In this document: positions 9,936-22,242 of the stretch, in pieces
Layout: each line of letters begins with the position of its first letter
Position numbering within the stretch: position 1 is the stretch's first letter
Source: Apodemus sylvaticus
Taxonomy: Eukaryota; Chordata; Mammalia; Rodentia; Muridae
Length of the DNA stretch: 64,000 bases
Reading direction: 5' to 3'
Assembly: GCF_947179515.1 (NCBI RefSeq)
Contig: NC_067485.1
Span: 79,418,846 to 79,482,845 of the forward strand
Position numbers and translations under genes: made by a program
Notes under the pieces: generated by a model
Databases searched by the model: none
Told to the model about the DNA's origin: nothing
Seen by the model: only the letters and a program-made list of their open reading frames with translations

Positions 9936-10375
9936 CAAACAAACAATCACACCCACTGCTTCCCTGCCTGACTACAGTTGCATTCCCTTTCCTATGTACC
10001 CCCATTTCCCTGGGGACTAATGATCACTTGAGTTTCTTATGCTCCAGGCTACCTTGGTAATAAGGTCTGACCATTTTGCTTCATTCCTCAAGTGAGGTCA
10101 TTAAGTCCGGAATAAAATGGAGGCTTGGCAGAAGAGGTAGTAAAAGAGAAAGCTCTCCCTCTCATGCCCCGCCACCTCGGCGCTTCCCAGTGCCCTTAGC
10201 CCTGGACTCCAGGGGACCCCTCCATGAGCTGCTGTCAGCAACTTGTGCTCCAAAAATCTGTGCTGGAAAAAAAAAAAAGCAACAAGATACCTTCAAGGGC
10301 CACGGAACGAACATCGTGGAGGACAGAAATAGCTTCCAAGGCAAGGGAGGGGTTGCCATCACGTGTCTATGGTCA
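9936..10375. other. Unassigned intron
   Basis: A 12-A run sits at about 10267-10278. There is no gene; the short frames crossing it on both strands look random. Confidence 0.45.
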
Positions 10376-10388
10376 GCTGGTTAGCTTT

Positions 10389-10542
10389 AGGATTTGGTTT
10401 ATTTCGAGACAGGGTTTCTCTGTGTAGCCCTGGCTGTCCTGGAACTCACTCTGTAGACCAGGCTGGCCTCCAACTCAGAAATCCGCCTGCCTCTGTCTCC
10501 CAAGTGCTGGGATTACAGGCCTGCGCCACCACCGCCCGGCTT
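10389..10542 (-). mobile_element. B1 SINE, reverse orientation, with 13-bp target-site duplication
   Basis: CGAGACAGGGTTTCTCTGTG to 'gcgccaccaccgcccggctt' is almost consensus mouse B1 in antisense. GCTGGTTAGCTTT occurs on both sides (10376-10388 and 10543-10555), which defines the insertion. It looks young. Confidence 0.95.
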
Positions 10543-10555
10543 GCTGGTTAGCTTT

Positions 10556-12044
10556 TAATGCTGTAGATTTGATGGTGGCCTGGTGGTCCCAGGAAATGTT
10601 CTGGGGCTGGTTTTCTGCCTGCTCATTCTGGTGGAGGAGAGAGATGTCTGCAGAGAGGAAGGGTCCACCCCTGAGGGTCTGGAAGAAGGATATTTCTTCT
10701 TCTAGTGCCAGGTCAGTTCTTAGCTTTGAGTACAGTTGTCACTTGTCTTAATGAAGCCCTGAGTTGCATTAATTACCAAACATTCAGAGACATAAAATCT
10801 CTATAGTTTTGTGGCAGCATATGGAAGTCTTTAGAAATGTTTGTTGCTGGTATTGTTATAAGAAAAACAAATAAGCAAACAGATCATTATATTTCTTCTT
10901 TTTTCACCAAGAGGGTGAAGGAGGGAGGAAGTGCCACGTCAGACTACAGGCCAAGAAGAAAGAGTTGAAAGGTATTCATACTCGTAGAAAGAGAGGCCTA
11001 TAGTAACTCTATAGAACTGGCGGCCCAAGGCACTGCAGTTCTGGGGGAAACTGAGATACCCAGAGATTAGAATCCCCAGGAAAGACAGGTTAGGTCATGA
11101 TGACATCAAAGTCCCCTCCTGCCTGAATGCACAGAAGAGTGTTTACAGTGTATCTGGTGGCCAAAGCGTAGCCAACCAGACAGGCCAGGGTCGACACCCT
11201 GAGCAGGCCTGATGGACTGGCAGAGGCATATGTTCTGCTGGCCCCTGGTTGGGGTGCTTTGAGTATTCATGAAACAAAAACTGGGGTCACTAAACTGAGT
11301 CTGCTTAAACTGGCTAATTCTAAATAGTGTTTTTCTTGACTTAACTCTTCCTGGAATCAGACACGGGGCTAATCTGCGACCCCGTTTTGAACATCATTGT
11401 GGGGATAGGAATAGGACGACTGTCCCTTCTCTGGCTCAAGACATGGCTATCTGGTGTGGGATAGTGGCAGGTCTAAAAAGGGAGGTGAGGTCCAAGGCTG
11501 GACATCATTCCCCCGCTATGATGTAGGGATAATGAATCCTACTAGACAGTAGACTTAAGGCTTATTTTCTAGTAGCCTCTAAGACCCTGGGATTTTTATA
11601 AAAGCAAGCAAAACCAACATGTTTGGGAATCCCTATCCAGAACTGTCACCTTCTGAACTGGCACTGGAGAGTAATACGGAGCTCCTGAAAACGGGCAGCG
11701 GGTGCCACCAGCAGCAATCCGGCGGGAGGAAGGTCCCGGCCATTCCTGTCACCTCAGACTGTGAGATGCCATTGAAAACTAAGGCAGGGTAGTTGAGGAC
11801 CCCAACTGCATCCTCATTATAGATCTACGGGAGACGGGCTTGAAAACCATGTGCTCTGTTTTGTTTGTTTTGAGACTCGGGACCCACTCCCACACCAGCT
11901 TTGCGTAGTTGTGGAGGCTCGGAGAGCATTTTCTCTTGTTGGCGTCTGCCATTTAGCTCTGTAAGCAAGTGCCGTCCAGAATCAGTTGGTTCTTAAAAAC
12001 AAAACGAAGAAAGAATAAAAACGAAAAACAGTAGTGAGTATTTT
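10556..12044. other. Unassigned, repeat-poor intron
   Basis: About 1.5 kb without a recognisable gene or repeat. No long frame with coding character. Confidence 0.5.
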
Positions 12045-12209
12045 GCCTATGTGTATATATGTATACCACATGCGTGCTTGCACCTTCAGTGGCCAGAAGA
12101 GGGCGTCAGAACCTCTGGAACTGTGGGTATGGTTGTGAGCCAGCGTGCAGTACGGAGAACCGAACCTAGGCCCTCTGCAAGAACAAGCCACAAGTCGTCT
12201 CTCCAGCCC
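12045..12209 (-). mobile_element. B2/B3 SINE, reverse orientation
   Basis: 'gtggccagaagagggcgtca', 'gtatggttgtgagccagcg' and 'aagtcgtctctccagcccc' mark body and head in antisense. Confidence 0.85.
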
Positions 12210-12975
12210 CTGTTTCAGTATTTATTGAAAATCAAAACCTGAATTATTTTGTTAATAACCATAGTAGCTAATATTTGTCGTTCCTACCGTGCTGTCATGA
12301 TTTTAACCCACTTTCACAAATTAGCTTATTTAATCTTCCTGTCCAGACTCTCAAGATATGGCTATTCTTACCCAATTTTCACTGAACAAAATCCTAAAAA
12401 TAAAGATTCAATAGCTAGAGAGTAGGGGGATTGGAAGAATTTGCCTCGTGAATCCTCGTAAGTACCTGAATTGTGTATATGTGTATACGGCTCCTACTTC
12501 AGGGTGTTTGTGTGTGGAGGTGAGGCAGGGTGGTTGTTGTGAGATTCCATTGTAATTTTTTTTTTTTTTTAGTATTCTTTCTTTTTGGTCCCCTGCTTCC
12601 AAGGGTTACGGAAGAACCAAGTAAGCCCTTCTCGAGGACCGCTGCATAAGCAAGGCGCATGCGTGGTGGAGCTTCCCCAGGACACACCCAGTCCGCTCTG
12701 CACCAGCATCGCTGCTGTGCCCACAGAAGATGGCTACTCTCTATCAGATTAGGGGGTGCTCTCATTTTATCTAAAATTTTCTTTCACAATGACAAAAGCA
12801 ATAGTTGTCCGTAGAGCACAAAGAAAATTACATAGGCAAAATGAGGAGGACGCTCATAACCCCACCGTTCTGAAACACTCACTGATCTTGCTGGTGTCAC
12901 TTATGTTAAACATCACCCTGAGTCTTCCTTGCCTCCTTGTTTTCTTCCTTGATTGCTTCCTTGCCTGCTTTCTAG
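12210..12975. other. Unassigned intron
   Basis: A T-run of 14 lies near 12558. No gene recognised. Confidence 0.5.
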
Positions 12976-13261
12976 GTAAATGTGTGTGGTGTGTGCACAC
13001 TCGTGTGAACAAGTGCCCGTCAGACGAAGCCAGAGGCGCCGATCCTATTCCCTGCCATCTCTCTCCACCTTATTCCTTTGAGACTTGAAGCTCGAGTCGT
13101 AGGCAGGAGGCCCCAGTGGTCCTCTTGTCATCATTCCACAGCGTCCTGGGGTTACAGGCGCGTAGCCATGCCTAGCTTTCTACATGGGTCCCAGGGATTT
13201 GAACGCAGGTCTTCATAATTTTGCAGCAATACTCTTACCTGCTGAGCCTTCTCCTCAGCCC
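12976..13261 (-). mobile_element. RSINE1/B4-like SINE, reverse orientation, diverged
   Basis: GTGTGTGGTGTGTGCACACT (tail), 'cctggggttacaggcgcgta', ACATGGGTCCCAGGGATTTG and 'acctgctgagccttctcctc' are in the expected antisense order. Confidence 0.6.
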
Positions 13262-14196
13262 TAGCTGGAGGCTGACATTGCTATGTGTGAGCACAGGAGC
13301 TTGACTAGGGCCTTACACATACTTCAGTACTTTATTTTATATTTTCCTTCCCAGGATCACTAGTTACCGTTAGCTGTCACTGGTACTGGAAAATGAGTCA
13401 TCTCTTTGTACTAGATAGATGTGAATGATCTAACCGGAAATCAGGTGATCCAGAACGTAGCAGTTTGATGCTTCCAGAGCGATTTATCACCATAGAGGTG
13501 TTTTTTAAAAACACTTTCCCTCCCCCTGAACCTGCTTTTGTACCCTGGGACCACACACCAGGGCCTGCAGTGGGGACCACGCCCTGACTCTTCTTTTGTT
13601 GCCGAGATGCCAACATTCCACAGGGGCGTGAGTCTCTCAGGACGACAAAGATGGGCACCCACAACATAGACTCACTGTTTTGCATGGGCCCCGGAAGTCC
13701 CTGCCCTGCCATCCTGGGGCGTGAAGTCGCGTGTTTTCAGACTGTTGAGTTTATTATATAACATCAATCCTTGGATCAGAGCCCCATTGTCTATATGCCA
13801 TTTAAAATGCCAACCTAAAGCTTCAAAACTGCTAATCAAAGCTTCGGTCTCTTCAGCAAGACCTAAGAGGTAGATGAGTGTTGCCTTGGAATAATTACTT
13901 TCTTATTTTATATATTTTATATAGGTCCTTATTGGATTACTTTCTTATTTTGTATAGGTCCTTATTGGTTTTAGGCTCAGGCATTGAGATATGATTGAAT
14001 TATAGCCACACATTTATGATTTAGAGAGCTGCACACACTTATGATTCGGAGAGACGCAGATTTGGGAGTCTCCTCTGCTTTATCTCCCCCACCCCCATCA
14101 TCCTCAGCCTCTCTCTCTTCATACAGGCACCTGCCATCATGGATCAGACATACGGTTTTGAGTACAGTCATCCTCCCTTGATTTTCCCATTTTAGG
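13262..14196. other. Unassigned intron
   Basis: Contains a small tandem duplication: 13894-13935 is repeated at 13936-13968 with a 9-base deletion (shared ATTACTTTCTTATTTT and TATAGGTCCTTATTGG). No gene recognised. Confidence 0.55.
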
Positions 14197-14197
<1 letters not shown>

Positions 14198-14239
<42 letters not shown>

Positions 14240-14258
14240 TGTGTGCGCGCGCGCGCGC
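14198..14258. repeat. (GT)n/(GC)n microsatellite
   Basis: About 38 bases of GT followed by GTGTGC and GCGCGCGCGCGC. Alternating purine-pyrimidine with CpG is the classic Z-DNA sequence type. Confidence 0.95.
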
Positions 14259-14261
14259 ATG

Positions 14262-14330
14262 TACATTGCAAACTGGCCTTGAAGTCATGAACATCTTCCT
14301 GACTTAGTCACCGTGCCAGCTTTGGGATTT
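14262..14330 (-). mobile_element. Possible B1 fragment next to the GT array
   Basis: 'caaactggccttgaagtcat' and 'caccgtgccagctttggga' resemble B1 antisense. If correct, the GT array occupies its tail side. Confidence 0.35.
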
Positions 14331-15030
14331 TTTTTAAGTTGATGTAACTTTTTCATTTGTTATTGTTTTATAGGAAATTATATGGAGCTAAGGTTATGCT
14401 CCTGCTAGCAGAAAACCTTCCTGGCTTCACGAAGCCTGATCCGTGGGTCATGCTCACAAAAAGACAGACAGTGTTTAAGACTGTGGCATGTATGGTTTAG
14501 TGTTCGGTTTCCATTCTGAGGGATGAAAAAATGCATATGCCTCAGTGATGTGATGTTTGTTCCTTGATTCAAGTCAAAACATACTGTGACATTCATCCAA
14601 TGACACACATTAGCCTCTTCATTCTGGCTGCTTCTGGCCCCTGAAGGTGCCACATATACTGCCGAATACTTCCTTGTTGCTCCAGGTAGCTGAGCCTGGT
14701 GGAGGTGTTTGGAAAGAAGGTCTGGGATTCTAACTCTTTGCCTGGGTTGAAAAGGATAAAATCAAACTTATCTCAATTTATATGTAAACCTACAAGCACA
14801 TACATATTTATGACACATCATGGGATGTTTCTATAAATGTGGAATTTGTGTGTGTGTGTGTGGTTTTAGGGGTGAACTGAGGCTTTGTGCTACCAGGCTT
14901 GTTGTGTTCTGCCTCTGAGTGTCACCTGTTATGTAATGTTTAATTCAGGTAAACATTTGTTTCTTGCAGTGTTTGCCATTCAAAACCCTTTGTTCTAGCC
15001 TTTGTATTTTTAAATTTTGTAATGTCAGAG
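14331..15030. other. Unassigned intron
   Basis: Nothing recognised apart from a short GT run at 14847-14863. Confidence 0.5.
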
Positions 15031-15092
15031 GTATAATTCCAAGCTTCACACATGTTAGGCAAGGTCTCCACTTCTGAGCCGCCTCCCCAGCC
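15031..15092 (-). mobile_element. ID/B4-type SINE fragment
   Basis: 'acacatgttaggcaaggtct' and 'gagccgcctccccagcccc' match the antisense head of ID/B4. Confidence 0.5.
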
Positions 15093-15612
15093 CCTCTCTG
15101 GCCCCAGGAAACGTACAGTACGTTCCTGTTAGCTCCGCATTTGTGCCTTTAATGGATCTGAATGCTGTTGTCCAGAGTCTATTCTGCTCCCTCTCATCTT
15201 GGTTCACATTGTTGTGAACATCTGGCCGTGCTACTCAGCTTTATTCTGGTCCATGGTTTTCAGTGGCTTCCAGCCAGTTTTCTCTTCATCCCTCAGTGCT
15301 GAATATCCTGAGTCTCGACAGAGGGTATCCTGGTGGCATGTGTGTTCATTCCCTGTCATGGAGTATGGGGGTATTTCCTGTGTGGTCCCTGTGCTTAGGA
15401 TACGACATGTGTGGCATTCACTTTCAGTAAGTGATGCCAGGTTTTTGTTTTTGTTTTTGTTTTTTTAGTGAGTTCTTATTGCATACTTTATGCATTATGC
15501 TCGGTTTTTAGAGGAATTCAGGCAGAAAAAGGGAGAGTTCATTTACAGGAAGTGTAACATTTCTGTAGCCCAGTGAACACAACGGCAGCCATAGTTTATC
15601 TGTTAATTGAAA
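15093..15612. other. Unassigned intron with a TTTTTG array
   Basis: Holds a short (TTTTTG)n run at 15440-15467. No gene recognised. Confidence 0.5.
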
Positions 15613-15995
15613 TGTGTTAGCCTCTTTCGCTGTTGTGGTGATAGAATACTCCAACAAAGGGCTTCCTCTGGTTGGAAACCCACGTGGCGGGAACTTAGAA
15701 CAGCTGGTGGCAGGGCGTGTCCACTCAGGAAGCAGACAGAGGGCAGTGGGTGCATGCTGCTCAGGCCCTGTTCTCCATCGACACAGCCCAGGGTACCAGC
15801 GAGGGATGGATACCATGCATTATACACATAGGCACTGTATGACAGGTACACACTCAAGACGGTCCGCCATCTCCCAAGCAGTTCTAGCTTCTGCCACGTT
15901 GGCAATTAACAGTAAGACTCAAAGCAGAGCAATTTGCTTATTAATTGATGTCTCAGAAGGAGAAAGAGAGAGGGGGGGGGGGAGAGAGAGATTTA
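15613..15995 (+). mobile_element. Degraded rodent repeat of the 'TTAGT-AGGGTTTCTATT' class
   Basis: 'gttagcctctttcgctgttg', GTGGTGATAGAATACTCCAA and 'ggtggcagggcgtgtccact' follow the general order of the class. A GA/G-rich stretch (GGGGGGGGGG at about 15972-15981) lies at its right side. Confidence 0.4.
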
Positions 15996-16477
15996 GGGAG
16001 CCAAAACCTCCTTTGAGAACATGATATCTACAATCTAAAGACCTCTCCCTAGGCCCTGTATCCCAAAAGCTTCACCCTTTTGATCAGTGGCCCCTCGCAC
16101 TGTGGCTCCTTAGAGGACACTGACCCAAGGCATAGTGTGACCCCATGAGCGCGTGTTACACATTCACCCTCACATACTGTTGAGGGAACGGCAGTCGAGG
16201 GTGGCTAAGTCACTTGCATAGGGGTGCACCATCAGACCACGCATGCACTGAGCTTCAGACCAGGTCACCCTTCCTCTGGAGCACTGCTTGACTCTCTCCC
16301 AAGATGAGATGTTTTATTTTAAAAGGAGTCACTGAGCCTTGCCATGTATTCTGCATTCAGCAAGTGTGTGAAATAAAACTGGCTAAGGACCTTTGAATAA
16401 CATCTGATAAGCTCTGCCTAGGGTCTTTATGACTAGCAGACTGTTGATGCTCATAGTACTTTTTTTTTTATTGATTT
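15996..16477. other. Unassigned intron
   Basis: No gene or repeat recognised. Confidence 0.5.
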
Positions 16478-16620
16478 TTGATTTTGGGGATGGGTTTCTT
16501 TGTGTAGCCCTGGCTGTCCCGGAACTCATTCTGTAGACCGGGCTGGCCTCGAACTTACAGAGTTCTGCCTGCCTTTGCTTCCTAAGTACTGGAATTTGAG
16601 ATGTGCCACTACTGCCTGGG
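16478..16620 (-). mobile_element. B1 SINE, reverse orientation
   Basis: 'gatgggtttctttgtgtagc', CCTGGCTGTCCCGGAACTCA and GACCGGGCTGGCCTCGAACT are B1 antisense, more diverged than the copies at 4948 and 10389. Confidence 0.85.
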
Positions 16621-16685
16621 ACTCACAGTAATCTTAGAAGGCTAATGTTATTATGCTTCTTACTTTTTTAAAGTATTATTCTTTT

Positions 16686-16866
16686 AAAGATTTATTTATT
16701 TATTTTATGCATGTGAGTGCACTGTCACTGTCTTCAGACACACCAGAAGAGGGCATCGGATCCCATTACAGATGGTTGTGAGCCACCATGTGGTTACTGG
16801 GATTTGAACTCAGGACCTCTGGAAGAGCAGTCGGTGCTCTTAACTGCTGAGCCATCTCTCCAGCCC
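16686..16866 (-). mobile_element. B2 SINE, reverse orientation
   Basis: AAAGATTTATTTATTTATTT (tail), 'aagagggcatcggatcccat', GTGAGCCACCATGTGGTTAC and CTGAGCCATCTCTCCAGCCC (head) make a near full-length B2. TATTATTCTT before it and TATTATCCTT after it may be its target-site duplication. Confidence 0.95.
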
Positions 16867-17105
16867 TATTATCCTTATTTCTATCTTGTACCGAACCCCT
16901 CCAAACAAGCAAAAACCAAACCAACCAAACAAACAAATAAAACCTACCACCAATGCATAAAGAGGGTAGATATTTTGGTAATAGCCATGCTAACTCAGGT
17001 TTTTAAAATTAAACATTACATTTTTGAGATTATTATAGATTCACATGTAATTTTAAGAAGTAATGTGGAGATACTCCATGCGCTAATTTATCGAGTTTCC
17101 CCATG

Positions 17106-17502
17106 TCTTAGTCAGGGTTTCTATTCCTGCACAAACATCATGACCAAGAAGCAAGTTGGGGAGGAAAGGGTTTATTGAGCTTACACTTCCACGTTGCAGT
17201 TCATCACTAAAGGAAGTCAGGACTGAAACTCAAGCAGGTCAGGAAGCAGGAGCTGATGAAGAGGCCATGGAGGGATGTTTCTTACTGGCTTGCTTCCCCT
17301 GGCTTGCTCAGCCTGCTCTCTTATAGAACCCAAGAATACCAGCCCAAAGGTGGTACCACACACAAGGGGCCCTCCCCCCTTGATCACTAATTGAGAAAAT
17401 GCCCCACAACTGGATCTCATGGAGGCACTTCCCCAACTGAAGCTCCTTTCTCTGTGATAACTCCAGCCTGTGTCAAGTTGACACATGAAACTAGCCAGTA
17501 CA
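17106..17502 (+). mobile_element. Murine interspersed repeat, copy 1 of a direct pair
   Basis: Begins GTCTTAGTCAGGGTTTCTAT and ends 'gacacatgaaactagccagt'. It matches 22243-22622 at roughly 90% by eye over nearly its whole length, in the same orientation. I recognise it as an abundant murine repeat but do not assign a RepeatMasker name. Open frames on its minus strand appear in both copies and come from the repeat. Confidence 0.85.
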
Positions 17503-17534
17503 CCCCTTCTGGAAATGTTTGAATACTTCGAAGT

Positions 17535-17862
17535 CTGCGGAGATGGCTCAGTGGTAAAGTGTCTGCCACAGGAGCTTAAGAACCCGACTCAGATGCCAAG
17601 CACGCATGTGATCAGCTGGGCACAGTGGCACACAGCTCCAGGGCTGGAAGATATCAGACAGACAGAGACATCAGATAACTGAGATCCACTGACCAGCGTG
17701 TCTAGCTAAATCAGTGAGCTCCTGCTTAGAGACTGTGTCTCAAACCAGAGAAAAAGGGAGGTGGTGAACAGTTGAAGAATAATCTGTCTCTGGCCTCCAC
17801 ATACCCATGCCTACATGTACACGTACACCTACACACACATGCACGCAAACACACTCATAACA
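17535..17862 (+). mobile_element. RSINE1 SINE, + orientation
   Basis: 'gcggagatggctcagtggta' (head), 'ggcacagtggcacacagctc', 'gactgtgtctcaaaccagag', 'gtctctggcctccacatacc' and a CACATGCACGCA tail give all RSINE1 segments in order. Confidence 0.75.
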
Positions 17863-17877
17863 AAGGCAAATGGGGAG

Positions 17878-18085
17878 GGGGCTGGAGAGATGGCTCAGCG
17901 GTTAAGAGCACTGACTGCTCTTCCGAAGGTCCTGAGTTCAAAGCCCAGCAACCACATGGTGGCTCACAGCCATCCGTAAAGAGGTCTGACGGCCTCTTCT
18001 GGGGTGTCTGTAGACAGCTACAGTGTTCTTACATGTAATAAATAAATAAATCTTTAAAAAAAATTATAAAAAACAAACAGACAAA
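17878..18085 (+). mobile_element. B2 SINE, + orientation, with likely target-site duplication
   Basis: GGGGCTGGAGAGATGGCTCA to AATAAATAAATAAATCTTTA plus an A-rich tail is a full-length B2. AAAGGCAAATGG just before it and AAAGGCAAAATGG just after the tail look like its target-site duplication. Confidence 0.95.
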
Positions 18086-18098
18086 AAAAGGCAAAATG

Positions 18099-19442
18099 GA
18101 AACTATACTGTAACATGTCCACTGCAGGACTCTGCTGGTGGACCCCACGTCAAGGCAGTCTTCCCAGAATCCCTCATGCTGCTGTTCAGCAGTGAACTCA
18201 TTCCTTCTTGCTTTCCTTATCACCAATTTCCTTTCCATTTCTGTAGCTGTCACATCAATAATGGTTTATAAAAAGAAACATATGACCTTAAGGGCCATCT
18301 TTTTCTCCCAGTGTTGTCTGGGTCAGAATCCAGGCTGTGTATCCCAATGGAGCACCCCATTGTGAAGTGAAACTCATGAGTATTCCATGCCTAACATGGC
18401 TATGACCATTTGTATTGAGCCTGTATATAAATAATTATATTTATTAGAATAAATCCATGAACACATTATCTTCGCTCATTCATTTTCTCTTTTTGTTATT
18501 GTATTATTTGTATTTGTATTTGTAATTATGTCTTATATTTGATTTGATTTGTATTATTGCTGTGTTTTTTTCATTATGGGACTCTTATGTTTGGTTAGCA
18601 TATGTATATTTTGTTGTAAATGGTAATATAAATTGGTATCCATATTGTTGTTTGTACAAAGGGATACCATGGAATCTTCTAGTAAGTTTCTATTCTATGA
18701 CTTTGCACAACTTGCTTTTAGAGAAATATGTACATAGATTTTGAGACACTTTTGTAGTGGAATCTTGGAGTTTTACTGGCTCTGTTCAAGAGAAGAAAGG
18801 GTAGGACTACGTTCTCACACTGCCGGGCACCATGCGAGGTTTCCGTGAACATCTGGTGGGCAGCTGTTCTTTAGTACTAAGAGTAGAGATGTGAGGTCAC
18901 ACGTGGTCTCTGTGGACACGAGGAAAGTGGGGTTAGGAAGAGGCCTTGAATTTTGTCTACCAGAAATGAAACCCTCAGCTTCCTATCTCTTCTGGCTCTG
19001 CCGCGATGCAGGTGTCCGGCCACCCTGGAGCTTGTGAACAAGTGACCCATCCCTATCATGGAGTGACAGGAGAGATGACAAGCCCAAAGCAGGAGGTTGG
19101 ACGGTGGCTTGCAAATCTTCCTTCACGTAGCCGTTCACCTGCCTGCTGCTCTTTCTTCCTTCTCCAGAGCGTTCTTCCAGGTATAAACCAAAGCCTAGGC
19201 ACACTTTCCTGATACTCTGGGCTTGCGCTGACTCGGAAGCTCCCTCCTCGGTCTCACATAGCTGCTTACAAAGGGCCTGGCTGTCTCTCTACCTGTTCTC
19301 CAGCTCCAGTCAGTTGCTGAGGTTACATCTTCCCTGCCCTGGGTTTTCTCTCAAATTCTAATAACATCATCTTTGAGCTTAAAAAAAAAATCTCACTATT
19401 GCCTGTCCCTGCAATGGACCTGACATTTATCCCCAAAGTTTG

Positions 19443-19445
<3 letters not shown>
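18099..19445. other. Unassigned intron, AT-rich at 18400-18760
   Basis: The AT-rich part has TTTGTATTTGTATTTG runs and an open 66-codon hydrophobic frame (18544-18744) without recognisable homology. It could be an old L1 or LTR relic. No gene. Confidence 0.45.

Positions 19446-19474
<29 letters not shown>
19446..19474. repeat. (GT)n microsatellite
   Basis: About 14 GT units. Confidence 0.95.
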
Positions 19475-19477
<3 letters not shown>

Positions 19478-19829
19478 AGTGTGTATTATCTCGCATCATG
19501 TGCACGGACCACATGGAGTGTGCTCTCTTTCTGTGCTGTGTTCTCAGCGTGCTTTTGAGCATCTTCCTGCTTCTGTGGTAATACCTCAGTGTGCGTGAGC
19601 ATCCATTGCAGAAACGCATCGCAGAAACGCATCGCAGAATGCTTCTGTACGCTTCTGTGAATGAGTATCTGGAGTGTTTCCAGTTTTAACTTCGTGAATC
19701 TTTGTGAAGATGCACAACCTTCTCCTCACTCAGTCACTAGGAGGAGAATTGCCAGGTGATTTGACAGCTGTGTGCCTGTTTTCAAAAGAGCACATACCAT
19801 TCTTATTCCCTGGTGTGGTTTGTATAGGC
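19475..19829. other. Unassigned intron with a small 13-bp tandem motif
   Basis: GCAGAAACGCATC occurs twice in a row at about 19610-19636, with a third diverged copy. Confidence 0.5.
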
Positions 19830-20248
19830 CCGGCCCAGGGAGAGGCACTATTTGGAGGTGTGGCCCTGTTGGAGTGAGGCCTTGTTGGAGTAGCTGTGGC
19901 TCTGTTGAAGTAGGTGTGGCCTTGTTGGAGTGGATGTGGCATTGTTGGAGTGGGTGTGGCCCTATTGGAGTAGGTGTGGCCTTGTTGGAGTAGGTGTGTC
20001 ACTGTGGGTGTGGGCTTTAAGACCCTTATCCAAGCTGCCTGGAAGCCAGTATTCTGTTAGCAGCCTTCAGCTGAAGATGTAGCACTCTCAGCACCATGCC
20101 TGCCTGGATGCTGCCATGCTCCTGCCTTGATGACAATGGACTGAACCCCTGAACCTGTAAGCCAGCCCCAATTAAATGTTGTCCTTGTAAGAGTTGCCTT
20201 GGTCATGGTGTCTTACTCTTCATAGCAGTAAACCCTAACTAAGACATT
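19830..20248 (-). mobile_element. Rodent 'TTAGTTAGGGTTT' repeat (reverse) carrying a 20-bp VNTR
   Basis: The + strand ends 'gtaaaccctaactaagaca', the complement of the class start, and includes 'gtaagccagccccaattaaa' and 'gttgccttggtcatggtgtc'. At 19861-20000 the 20-bp unit CTTGTTGGAGTAGGTGTGGC is repeated seven times with point differences. Confidence 0.75.
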
Positions 20249-20866
20249 CCCTCTAGTAATAATGGTAGAGAATTTTAATTGTCCAGGAGTGTTTGGTACT
20301 AACAGTCTTTTAACTTTACCCATTCTTGTCTTATTGTGTGTGCATACATGTGTGCACCCACACCTGCACATGCTTAACTTACTATAGTTTTAAAAACAGT
20401 TTTTGGTTACAGAACAGTGTGATTAGGAGGGCACAATGAGTTGCCCTGGACTCTTACCCCTAGTTTCTTCTGTTAACAATATCTTATATGCAGTGGCCGC
20501 TTGTGTGAGAACTGATGACCCAGTGTTGATATATTGTACATATTGAGCCAGGTATTTAGTGGTCACTGCGGCTCACTATTGGAGCCTTACTTCTGTGGTT
20601 TTGAACTGGACACAGGGATAAGGACCCACCACTGCTGTGCCCCACAGACTGGCTTCACCACTTTCAAAGTTCCCTGTTCTTTACCTGGTTTTCCCTTCCC
20701 TGCTCTCCCCCTCCATCCTCTGATCCTTCCTTTGTTGTCTCTAGCATCAGAGTTAGCATCATGTGGTACATAGACTTGCTAGACAGACTTCTTTCCCTTA
20801 CCTTCTCCATGTTTCTTTGTGGAAAGTTCAATCCTCCCTACTGTTCAGTCCTCCCCCAATGAATTG
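20249..20866. other. Unassigned intron
   Basis: No gene or repeat recognised. Confidence 0.5.

Positions 20867-20894
<28 letters not shown>
20867..20894. repeat. (GT)n microsatellite
   Basis: About 14 GT units. Confidence 0.95.
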
Positions 20895-20899
<5 letters not shown>

Positions 20900-22242
20900 G
20901 GAGACAGAGATTGAGCCTGAGAGGGACTTTTGGTCAGTTGCCTATTTTCTCTGAAGTGCTTTCTGTCTCTCCCAGGTTATTTCTGAGCCTGCCAATTTCA
21001 TCTCCCTAGAAAGCAACCTCGGGCCCCCCCTGGGCTTATTTCAGTAGAAGACTTGAAAAATCCAATAGTCTTTGTATATCCCGACCCAGTTCTCTGACCT
21101 CTCGCAGCCTTACAGGTGCCCGAGTCCTTTAGTCTCCAGCGTCCCTGGCCTCTAAGGCAAACCATCCCAGATTTTATTTGCTTCTGCTCACCATCCCACC
21201 CTTGATCTTGAGTTTTAGATTTTTCTGGTCTTTTAAAATAGTTACATTGTATCTATCACGTTTCCATTTTCAGTTCTGTTGAATCCCTACCTCCCACTGA
21301 GGTGAAGACAAAACCCAGGGACTCTTGCTTGCTGTCTGCGGTTGAGCTCCATCGCCAACGCCTTCATCTGCCTTGATACTAGTTAATCTATTCTCTTTGT
21401 CTGGTTGGCCTCCGACTCACTTTTTCAAGTGATATCTTCATATGATACTGTGATATGAGTTGTTATCATTAATCACCGGTTCCCTGCTGATGGAATTTCA
21501 GGTGTATTTATCTTCCGTTGCCTCTAAACCTAATTCCAGACCCTTATTTTTCTCCCTGTATTCTTTCATGCTGGCTTCTTTTGTGTATACAAAGGTTCCC
21601 ATGTGTGAGATCGTAGGATCGAAGATGTGTGTGCTCTGCATATTAAAGGGATGGTCAGGTTAATTTATCAAAAGCTTATTGTGTTTCACACGCCAACCAA
21701 GAACCAAGAAGCTTTGCATTTTCCAGCTGAGAAGGCAGGGCTCTCGGGAGGCGAGGCGCGATGGTTTCTTTTAAGCATGGCCCTTGTGTGGTACCTTTGT
21801 AAAGGTGCATGTGGAGAAACAGGACTGGAATGTGTTTAAAGTCAGGTGGAAACAGAAGGGAAGCCACAGGCTCTTCAGGACTGCCCTGGAACAGTTCCCT
21901 CTGCTTTTCTATGAGGCAACAATGCCTTTGATTGGAGCTTGTAAGAACAGACCCCAGAAGCTCCTTCCTGGGAGAGAAGTGATTGCTTCCCTGCAGAGGC
22001 TCCTCAGCATCCATCTGCACCCTACAGGACCTACTGCAGAGAGGGTGTGGTGCTCCTGGATCTTCAGAGATTCTTACTTCTTCTTTCTTTCTTTCAGGGA
22101 CAAAATGTTCTGTTCATGAGGCCCTTTAATGTTCAATGTTGTTTCTCTTCTACATCACAAAGAACAGAGCCCAGACAGTCTTGAAAATCACAGTGACCCA
22201 TCCCTCCTTGATACTTTTACACAGTTCTGATTGTGTATATGT
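20895..22242. other. Mostly unassigned intron with one ID-like fragment
   Basis: 'aaacccagggactcttgctt' to 'ggttgagctccatcgccaac' (21310-21361) resembles an antisense ID/B4 head. Two overlapping frames of ~112 codons on opposite strands (21676-22119) show no domain I recognise. Confidence 0.45.

Noticed and set aside
17217..17486. 89-codon minus frame that recurs as 106 codons at 22353-22673
   Set aside because: Similarity between the two is due to the shared interspersed repeat and not to a duplicated gene.
21676..22119. Overlapping frames of 114 (minus) and 111 (plus) codons
   Set aside because: Opposite-strand overlap, no family resemblance and no splice context; most likely chance in moderately GC-rich DNA.
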